Part shown: in pieces, positions 55,496 through 64,000 of the stretch
How the letters are laid out: each line of letters begins with the position of its first letter
Position numbering within the stretch: the stretch's first letter is position 1
From: Narthecium ossifragum
Lineage: Eukaryota > Streptophyta > Magnoliopsida > Dioscoreales > Nartheciaceae
Assembly: GCA_963920575.1 (NCBI GenBank)
Contig: OY986972.1
Span: 8,258,010-8,322,009 of the forward strand
Reading direction: 5' to 3'
DNA: 64,000 nt
Position numbers and translations under genes: made by a program
Notes under the pieces: generated by a model
What the model was told of the DNA's origin: nothing
The model's database searches: none
Seen by the model: the letters and a program-made list of their open reading frames with translations, nothing else

Positions 55496-58400
55496 ATGGT
55501 GCGCGAGATCAAAGCTGACAATGATATGCAGAAAGAGGTGACGTCCGCCGTTGGAGATTATAATGAAAACATGAAGTCGGAGGACATAAAGAGTAGCTAT
55601 CTAGTCCGGGAAGGTGACCTTAACTCTCAATTATTTATTTTGGGTCCTTGCTTCATTCCTGAAAGTATTCCTTCTCTTTGTTCCGAGGAGATGGCTCTCG
55701 TGCATTCTTTTCCTCTTTCTGGCGATTTGCCCTTATCTGGAACCCTAAATCTCTCTTCTCTTTATTCAAAAAATCCTATCATCTCCTGGCCATTATCTGA
55801 TGACAAGTTTATAAAATGGTATAATAGGATGATTGGCCATTCTGAGACTAAGTCAATTTTTTCTGAGACGGGTATTTTAGATTTCTTGGACTTGAGCACC
55901 AGGGTTCCTCTTCAAGACTCTAACTTGCTTATTTCGTCGCTTCTCTTTTGGTCGACGAAATATAACAATTTTGTCTTCCCTTTTGGTTCGCTCACCATAA
56001 CTATAATGGACATATCGCTCTTAACTGGTTTAACTCCACTTGGTACTTCTGTATCGGCCAATATGGACGTACCCAAGAAAGAGATCGTTTTTTAGGCCGA
56101 TAAGAATTATAGCCTTTTCATTAGTTATTATGCCAAGTTGTCTGAGAGCGATGGCCCTCCTAATTCTCTTGAACGATTCTTGTTCATTTACTATTGGCTC
56201 TGTAAATTTGTCCTTTGTCTTCCTGCCAAAAGACCTGTCAAGGGGTACATTCCACTCGCCCGGGATCTTTCTTCAGGCAAACAAATTTTTTCTTTTGCTC
56301 CTTTTGTTTTGTCGGCCATCTATCGAGGAATGTATCTCGTCCTTGAACAGTTGAGGGAAGGTGGTAGCTTGACGGGATTTGGTCCTCTGTGGCTCGTCCA
56401 ATTATGGCTTAGAGCTTACTTCCCTGATCTTCATATGCCGCCTTCATCGTCATCGGCCAAAACTCAAGGCCATTTGTATCTTTCTTCGTCTTCTATTACC
56501 AAATCCTTTCGACAGGCTTTCAATTATTTTTATACTTTGTCCAATTTTTCTTCGTATCGTCCATTCAACCCTGAGTCTCACCCATCGTCCATTAAGCCCT
56601 TACTTGATCTTTCCTCAGACTTAGAATCTGATGATAAAATACTGGCTTGGGCCCGTTTTCTCATTGGTCGTGATCTTCACTTCGATACGGCTTGGGACAA
56701 GGCAAACAATAAATGTGGAGTAGAAGTTTATGCTCCCAATTTTGCTGCTCGTCAATTTGGCCTTAAACAATCTTGGCCAGTGCCACCATACTTCAGTTTC
56801 AATATCGTCGCTAGAGGGCGATGTATCTTCTCTGATATTGAGCGAGTAATTTATGTGGACAAGAGAGAATTGCTCCTCATTAAGAGGTTTAGGCTTAGAC
56901 CTTTTGAGCCTACTAGCGAGATTGAAGCTAGTATCATTGACAGCTGGAAAGAAATGGTCGATGAACATCTTTTCTTTTCTGACAAGGACCTAATTTTTGA
57001 GAAATTCATTCCTCCAAAGGAGAAGAAAAGACAAAAGCAAGTGACTACTGGTCCTCAACCAAGTAAGCGGAAGAAAAAAGGTATATCTTCATCTCGCTCT
57101 TCTTGATTTTTTGATATCCTTTCTTAATTTAATAATATATGATCGATAGGTTCAGACGATGAGGGCGATGCACCGCCCAAAAAGAAACGTGGTAAAGGAA
57201 AAACCATCGTCCAGCCTCAACCATCTTCTTTTCCAAAAAATAAATCATCTCCTCGATCGATAGATTCTGACGATGAGGATGATGAACCGCTTACAAAGAG
57301 ACATGGTAAAGGAAAAACCACCGTCCAACCTCAATCATCTTCCTCTCCAAAAGATCAATCATCTTCTCGGCCAGTTGTAAAGGAAAAGGTTGATTCTCCC
57401 AGCAGCAGTAATCGAAGCAGTCTATCCGCTCATGCCAAGTGAGTACCATAACATTTTCTTTCCGGTTATGTTTGTATTCTTCGTTTGATACTTAAACCTT
57501 TGTGTCTTCAGGACTGCTGTAGAAGTGGGCTCCAATACTCCGAGCTCTTTGTACTCTTTGTCTTCTCCTCGACCCACAACCAAAGTTCCTGAAGTTATGG
57601 TTGATATATCTCCATCACAAATGGTCGAGGAACATCCTCTAAATTCTCCTGGTCATACTGACCAGAGTGTGCCTCCAACTTCTTCGGCCAAATCTTCCTC
57701 AAAAACTAAGGCGCAAGTACGTTCTGGTGGTAGAATCAAACGAATCGCCCAAAATAATTTAAAAGTATAGATAACCTTATTTTATTGATGATCAATCTAT
57801 CAACCATTCTCTAATATTTAAATCTTTTAGGAATCGAGGAAGCAAAAGTCTGGTGGCCAAGATTCTGGTCGAGAAGAAGAGGACGAAGACGATAACAACA
57901 TCTTTGACGTCCTAAATGCAACTCCAGCTAGACCAGGTTTGTCATTAACTGGTAGAATACTCGTTCATGGTCCGTATAGTCTTTTACGAGACCTTGGTAA
58001 TGCGAGTTTATCTTCTGTATCAGCTTCTCCTAATATCCCAGCTGCTCCATCTCTGGTTGAAGATCTCTCGGCCAAAACTGTTAAGCCGGGCATCGCTGCT
58101 TCTCTAGTTGTCTCATCAACAGAGGCAATAATTGCATCTCCAACACCCCGCCGCGGTGTCCTTGAACAAGTAATGGTCGATATTATATCGCCAACTTCTC
58201 ATGTTTTAAAATCAACTATTGATGTTCAAACAAGGGCGACTACTAAAAGCACTACAGCTGCACCTTCTGTAATGATGACTTCATCTCCATCTTTTATCAC
58301 TCCTACCGCTCATCCATCCAGTTCTACCTCATCACAGGTATTTATCGTTCAATTCGATTCTTTCGACCATTTTAGTGTTAACTCTTACTGAATACTTGTT

Positions 58401-59125
58401 CCTTTTAGGGCGATCTCGCCCAATTAATGAATATTGTCCAGGCATTCTCGGATTCCTGGCATGCCATAGTTACTGCCAAGAAAACGGCTGTTGATCCTAA
58501 AGTTGTACGAGGGAGTCAACATGAAGAATTTAGGCGAGCTTTATCTCAATGCCTTATAGTCTTAGATAAGCTCCCTGAAGAAGACTTCACCAGATCAGAT
58601 AGTGAAGCACTGGACAAAGCTATAACACCTTTTCTCTCCGTGGATCCAACAGTCTTAGGGTTTTCATCCAGTGATATGGACGATATTCACAGCATTAAGA
58701 TCAAGGTGGAAAGTTTGACTGCTGAAAGAAATAACTTAATGAATGAGATAGTTCTTATAGGAGAACGTCAAGAGCGGCGTACTCATATCAGAGATATCAT
58801 CAGCAATTGTGTTAAATAGCTTCAGAAAAACACTGATGATATTGGCGAAAAAGAATCAGAGATCCTTGGTTATCAAAACCAAATAAAAGAGTTAGAGGAA
58901 AAAATCGCCCAATGCACCACTCAAAAGAATTATCTTCTTCGCGAGACTACTCAACTGGCTGAGGAGGGCAGCCAAATGATGCAAGAGTACGTCGCTTTGG
59001 AGGCGAATTCCTCAAAAGATCGCCAAGTCGAATTGAAGGGTGAACTTGTGAAGAACAACCAACGCTTTAGAGCAATACGTGAAAGAATTGCTGGTTTATC
59101 TCAAAATCTCTCTTTGAAGAGATGA
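55496..59125 (+). pseudogene. E9 antisense extra gene, plant mobile domain, spliced, two stops
   Basis: It lies antisense to E9 pol and ends 165 bases from the pol stop. Exons fitted by frame and splice signals: 55496-57080, 57150-57438, 57512-57716, 57831-58337 and 58409-59125; every junction has GT..AG and keeps phase. The first exon carries a plant mobile (aminotransferase-like) domain: ILDFLDLST near residue 128, FVFPFGSLTITIMDISLLTG about 160-180, LWLVQLWLRAYFP near 300. Then come basic patches (KKEKKRQK, KRKKK) that look like nuclear signals, two repeats of SDDEGDAPPKKKRGKG-type text, a Ser/Pro-rich part, and a coiled coil in the last exon (KELEEKIAQCTTQKNYLL). Two in-frame TAG codons at 56093 and 58817 break it. 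Otherwise it is strikingly well kept. Tat elements are known to carry such extra frames; the role is unknown. It could also be a host PMD gene that the element acquired. Confidence 0.75.
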
Positions 59126-59395
59126 CTTTTTACTTGTCTGATATGAGCGATGAAATTTGTAATGTAACACTTTTGGCCGACATATTTTGTAATGAACAAA
59201 ATTTTGTTAATTGCTATCGTCCAAATCTTAAGGACGTGTTTTGTTAATTGCTATCGTCCAAATCTTAAGGACGTTTTTCTTCTATGCTTTTATTCCATTG
59301 ATGGGTAGTACTTCTTAATGTATCGACCATTGATCATTGATCGATGTAACCCACCGTCAATATTCCACAGTTGATATGATCCATTTGGAAATACT

Positions 59396-61579
59396 TGATC
59401 GACCATGTCACGCCCCACCCCAATTTAATATAAAATATCTCAAATAATTACTGAAAATTTTGGCATGACCTTTGGACACGGGGACGTGAGATCACTATTA
59501 CAACCTGTCAATCACTAATAATACATACTTTACAACATTTAATCACAATTTCATTCATCTCCTCCATTTCATGTACATAGGACTTGTAAACATCAAAATA
59601 CAGGATATGACAACCCAAATTTACAATATACAACTCTTTTTCCAAATTCCAACATATACATGCTTTATCAAACATGAGAAAATAGACATAATGATAAAAT
59701 GACTCCTCATCCTGAAACAGTTACTCCATGGACTGCACTGGTCTCGGGCCTACCTGCACCAAAAAACCGAAAACCCAAACAATGAGCTAAAAAGCCCAGT
59801 AGGAGTCACTTGACACACTCTAGGACACTGGTGTACACCCACCTATCCTAGTATACTGCCCAAGTATGGTCTGGCTAATATGGGTAAGTCTTACACGCAC
59901 AGTCGCCGCGTCCGCCCGTCAATGCTCGCCCATACCCCTATAGACTCTATACCCAGCCCCAGTATACTAGTATAGGTACAACATCCTATACTAGCTTACT
60001 GATCCTAGTATGGTCTGGCTAGTCTAGGAAAGTCTTACACGCACAGTCGCCGCGTCCAGCCGTCAACGCTCGCCCAGACCCCTATAGACTCTATACATGC
60101 CTCAGTATACTAGTATAGGCAACACACTCTCAAGTCATATCCTCAATCAGATCAAATCCTCAAATCAGATATTTAATCAGATCAAATCCTCCAATCAAAT
60201 CTTTAATCAGATCAAATCCTTAAATCAGATCTAGTCATCAACTTAGTCCCTAGACTCCCTAGACTCTGACTAGTCTAGCTACAGGACCTGACTAGACCCA
60301 ATCACAACCCCAATCCTATCATGTATGCACAAGACAAAGAACACAACAATAAACAAATAACAATTATCATACATTCACACAATACAAGAAAACATCATGT
60401 CATAGCATATCACACAACCATCACAAGGGAAAAACATGCACAACAACACATCATTAGCAGAACATAGCAACAATCATACAAATCCTAATAGTAGGTAACT
60501 CCTACCTCAAGGAAGCAATCCAATTGTAAACTCTAGGTCCCGGACTCCACGTCACGCTCCGACACCTGACGGCCGCTCAATCGATCGCCTAAAGCACAAA
60601 ATCAAAATTACGATAAAGTAGGGCTCCAAACACCGTTAAATCTACTAGAATTAGACCGATCTCGGAAAGCCGATCGAAACGACATGGGAAACGACGAAAT
60701 CAGACGTCGAAGGGATCTGGCGCACGTAGCAAACAGCTAACGTGCACTGTGCGTACAGGGTGCTGGCCAGCGCACCAAGGCAGCAACAGCGCACGCACAC
60801 ATCATCGCCATCCTCCCCAGGAAGATCCGCCAGAGCTCCGACGGAGCTCCACTGATCCCGGGCTTAACTGCCGGATCGCCACCACAGCGAAGACGAGAGC
60901 TTGCTCGCTGCCCCAAGCTCCGGGTCCCCAAGGGAGACCAACGGCCACGACGGCTAGAGCAAAGCCGGCCGGACCTTCACCGGAATCCATTGCAGGGAGG
61001 AGGATCAAGGATCCCCTGCCATGGGTAAAGCCGGACAGGGCTCGGAGAGAGATGCTCCGGACCACGGGAGTCCTTCCCCGGCGCTGCAGTCTCCGAGGGA
61101 GGTCCCCAACGCCGTCCGCAACATCTTCTCCGGCAACCCATCGCCGGAGAACCAGAAAGCTTCCCAAAACCCAACGGAAAAACCCGGTAAAGGAAAAGAT
61201 CGGAGGGGGAAAGAACCCCACCGGATCTACCAATTTCCGGCGATGTCCACCTCTCATTTTCCCGGTTTTCTTCCCCCTTTCCTCCCTCCTTTCTTTCTTC
61301 TCCGGCGCCGGCGATCTTCCTTGCTTCCTCTCCATCTCCCTCCCGATCTCTCTCTCTCGATCTCTTTCTCCCGATCTCTCCCGATCTCTCTCTCGATCTC
61401 ACTCCCTCTCTCTCTCGGGTTGGCAGCCAAAGAAGGGGAAAAGAGAGAAGTCTGGATTTTTCTAGAAATGGGGTGGTTTTTGCATAAAACCCCCCGCAAA
61501 ACCTGAAATTTCCCGAAATGTCCTCAAATTTACATAAAAGCCCAGAAATTTTTATACTTAGGCCCTTACTGATCGACCA
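59396..61579 (-). mobile_element. Solo LTR-G in E9 integrase
   Basis: LTR-G 59406-61569 (about 2.16 kb), flanked by TGATCGACCA on both sides (59396-59405 and 61570-61579). The E9 integrase frame continues across it. Two minisatellite units instead of four explain part of the length difference from the 2.7 kb copy. The final A of the LTR (CTTACA) is missing. The GC-rich part 60740-61470 holds chance frames on both strands. Confidence 0.85.
59839..60120. repeat. 147-base tandem repeat in solo LTR-G, two copies
   Basis: Units start near 59839 and 59983, share CCCCTATAGACTCTATAC and AGTATACTAGTATAGG, and match the four-copy array at 18326-18890. Confidence 0.85.
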
Positions 61580-62021
61580 CGTATGGTCCTTCCCAGTTGG
61601 GCGACCACTTTCCATATTTGGAATCATTACGATCTATAGGTAGGATCGTTTTCCAAACTAGATCTCCTTCTTGAAACTCTTTTGATACTACCCTTTTATT
61701 GTAGATATCGGCCACTTTTAACTTTTGTGCCTCTATATTTTCTAAGGCAATAGCTCGTTGCTCATCGAGTTCTAAAAGATTATACATTAATGCCTCTTCA
61801 TATTCTTCACTAGTTGAGCGATCTTGTTCCATAACTCTGGGCGATAGAACATTTATCTCAGCCGATAGCACCGCCTCTTGACCATAAACTAATTGATAAG
61901 CCGTAACCTTAGTACTAGACTTAGGTGTAGTTCTATGTACCCATACCGCTCTTAGTAAACCTACGCTTAACCTTGGAGTTTTCTGGCGGATCACTGCCAG
62001 CACGGCTTTAAAACGCGTTGT

Positions 62022-62163
62022 GTATATTAAGGGCTTACTATATACTTATATTGAACCCCGGACCATATCCAGGCGTTGTGGGATTGTTTACCCGGCTACC
62101 CGACTCAGCCTCGCCCTCTAGGCGCAGGCATCTTATCCCATGATAGACCCAGCGGGCCTCACA
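62022..62163. mobile_element. Short unclassified insertion in E9 integrase
   Basis: About 140 bases unrelated to pol, including GGCTTTAAAACGCG and TTGAACCCCGGACC. It replaces the part of integrase with the third catalytic residue, so target sequence was lost as well. It may be a small TRIM- or SINE-like insertion; no target duplication found. Confidence 0.4.
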
Positions 62164-64000
62164 TTAATTTTATATTCAGCCAAAAAATTCTTTACCTTAG
62201 AACTTACAAACATTGTCCCTTGATCGGACACAATTGTTTGTGGAATGCCAAATCTACATATGATGTTTTCCCAGATGAAGTTTTTCACTTGGTCATCAGA
62301 AATATTTTTTAATGGGATAGCTTCTACCCATTTAGTAAAATAATCTGTTGCCATAATTACAAATTTGTGCAACATGGACGATGGAGGATATATCTTCCCT
62401 ATAATGTCTATCGCCCAACATCTGAATGGCCAAGGTTTAACGATAATTGATAACTCACTTGCTGGAGCTCGCTGTAATGGACCATGTCTTTGGCATGCTT
62501 CACATCCTTTGGCATATATAGCACACTCCTCCCCCATGCGCGGCCAATAAAATCCACTGCGCATTATTAGCCAACGCATTTTGATGCCAGACTGATGTGT
62601 CCCACAAACACCATTATGTATCTCGGCCATTGTCAATTTAGCTTCATCAGAATTCAAACAGCACAATAAGACTCCATCTAGTCGACGTTTATATAAAACG
62701 TCATTTTGTAGAAAATAATGTATCGCTTTAAGACGGATTTTTCTATTGACCTTAAGCGATGGGCCTTTCAAAAAATCGACGATTGGGGTCCGCCAATCTG
62801 GTTGGCTACCGATTTGACTTACCTCGTTTGGCCAATTAAATCGCTCTAGTGCAGATTGTATTATACCAGAACGGAAATCGTTCATGCCCCCAAAGTGCTT
62901 TAGCACTTTATCGCCTGATGCTATTTGGGCGAGGCTATTGGCCTCATCGTTCTGCAGCCTTGGAACGAATAGTAGTTCAAAATCGTGAAAACGATTTAAT
63001 AACATTAGAGCGATTTGATGAAATGGAATTAGTATGTCGCTCTGGCATTTATAATGTCCAAGTAAATGATTTATCACTAATTGTGAATCACCTTTGATTT
63101 GTACATTGGACACTCCTAAGTCTAACAAAATTTATAAGCCGATGATTAGAGCTTCATATTCAGCCTGATTGTTAGTACATAATTGCGATAGAGTATACGC
63201 AAATTTATATTTGCGTCCAATGGGCGATAGGATTGTGATCCCAAGGCCAGCTCCACTGATAGTCTTAGAACCGTCAAAGTACATTGTCCATGGGGTGAGC
63301 GATACGTTGTTGATCTCTCGCTCTAACTCCTTTGGTATATCTACGCAAGGATAGTCAGCTAAGAAATCGGCCAATGCCTGGCCCTTAACAGCCTTTTAAG
63401 ACACAAATTGAATATCAAATTTAGCCAAAGTTAAAACCCAATAACCAATACGTTGGTGCAAAATTGGCCAAGAAAAAAAGAATTTCATTACATTGAACTT
63501 AGATATCAAGTAGACAGTTACAGGTTTTAAATAAGCTCTGAGCTTGGTACACATAAAATACAAGGCCAAACACAATTTTTCTATGGCCGAGTACTTCTGC
63601 TCATAAGGTAACAACTGTCTACTTAGATAGTACACTGCTCTCTCAGCTCCATCAGTTCCATCTTGCGCCAAGAGACCTCCTATTGATTGGTCTGCTGCAG
63701 CGATGTAGAGCTTCATGGGTTGTTCCAACCTTGGCAACGCCATAACTGGTGGCGTTGATAAACATTGCTTCAAGCGTTCAAAGGCTTGTTGATGTCGTTC
63801 TTCTCAGACGAAATCGTCTTCACTTTTTAGTCGTAAGAGCGATGAAAACTCTTGAGTTTTACTTGCACAGTTAGCAATAAACCTTCCTAAAAAATTTACT
63901 TGGCCGAGAAACTTTTGCAGTTCTTTCTTAGTCTTTGGAGGACTGGCCTCGATTATAGACTTTGCTTTGTTTTGGACAAGTTCTATTCCTCGCTGATGGA

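Larger units (their letters stand above)
53845..64000 (-). mobile_element. E9: Tat-type element, 3' part, continues past the window
   Basis: On the minus strand: pol (to 59290), a 3' region that carries an antisense gene, a purine tract and the 3' LTR. The second, archaeal-type RNase H and an extra frame antisense to pol are features of the Tat lineage (Ogre/Retand relatives). The 5' part lies beyond 64000. Insertions: a solo LTR-G in integrase and a short block at 62022-62163. Confidence 0.85.
59290..64000 (-). pseudogene. E9 Tat pol: RT end, two RNases H, integrase
   Basis: Minus strand, entering from beyond 64000: the RT connection (KKELQKFLGQVNFLGRFIAN), RNase H (QSIGGLLAQD, YLSRQLLPYEQKYSAIEKLC), the second RNase H (MYFDGSKTISGAGLGITI, NNQAEYEALIIGL, IKGDSQLVINHLLGHY), the integrase zinc finger (HNGVCGTHQSGIKMRW, CEACQRHG), and the core with two of three acidic residues (AIDIIG, IVSDQGTMFVSSKVKNFL). 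The third region is replaced by the block at 62022-62163. Then come LVYGQEAVLSAEINV, FQEGDLVWKTILP and NWEGPYVVDQ, the solo LTR-G, and the last 40 codons ending at 59290. Stops: TGA 63804-63806, TAA 63396-63398, TAA 63132-63134, all in one frame. It cannot make working enzyme. Confidence 0.88.

Noticed and set aside
62022..62163. True intron in E9 pol
   Set aside because: GT..AG borders fit, but integrase codons with the third acidic residue are missing across it, so an insertion with loss fits better.

Overview
This window is a retrotransposon-dominated intergenic stretch of a flowering-plant nuclear genome. The evidence is Athila-, Tat-, Tekay/Del- and other chromovirus-type Ty3/gypsy elements, a copia-type gag-only element, plant PBS types (initiator-Met and Asp tRNA), a Tourist-like MITE and the first exon of a polygalacturonase gene with a plant-style promoter. 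I cannot name the species. One 200-base N gap (646-845) is present. No tRNA, rRNA, CRISPR or prokaryotic operon structure is seen. Element names (E1-E9) and LTR family names (LTR-A to LTR-G) are mine.

Layout. 1-3465: unassigned sequence, the gap, then stacked LTR fragments (LTR-E, LTR-G, LTR-F, LTR-C). 3466-5755: E1, the 3' half of a chromovirus pol with its LTR-D (+). 5774-6217: the start of an LTR-E with two GATCGATC hairpins and a TATA box. 6218-11310: E2, an Athila element (-) whose gag-protease frame is joined in frame to the integrase C-terminus. 11320-14158: LTR-F fragment, a TGGATAGT minisatellite, unassigned sequence and repeat X copy 1. 14159-20510: E4, a Tekay/Del element (-) truncated in integrase, with a 2.7 kb 5' LTR (LTR-G). 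21195-32009 plus 45557-45860: E3, an old Athila element (-). Its gag is split by a solo LTR-A (25927-29309), which itself holds a related solo LTR-B. Its 5' LTR is split by E6 (32010-45556, TSD TTACA), a Tekay-type element with young LTRs and a dead interior. E6's 5' LTR is in turn split by E5 (34152-38117, TSD ATTCC), a young copia-type gag-only element. 45870-49398: E7 and E8, two chromovirus halves head to head. 49643-50056: repeat X copy 2. 50150-53844: tandem duplications around a polygalacturonase promoter and first exon. 53845-64000: E9, a Tat element (-) running off the window. It carries a spliced antisense extra gene with a plant mobile domain, and its integrase is broken by a solo LTR-G.

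How it fits together. The only host gene evidence is the polygalacturonase first exon and its duplicated promoters. E9 has landed in one of the duplicates, so the rest of that duplicate should lie beyond 64000. All else is nested retrotransposons, and the target-site duplications give an insertion order: E3, then E6, then E5.

The strongest candidate for something undescribed is a recurring design. Clusters of short palindromes built on GATCGATC or TCGA half-sites sit just upstream of the TATA box in the LTRs of several families from both the gypsy and copia superfamilies. The flanking LTR sequence is conserved between relatives while the palindrome array is swapped out, and the unit number differs even between the two LTRs of one element. 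This looks like a fast-evolving, convergently acquired promoter module. It is an inference from sequence, not a demonstrated function.
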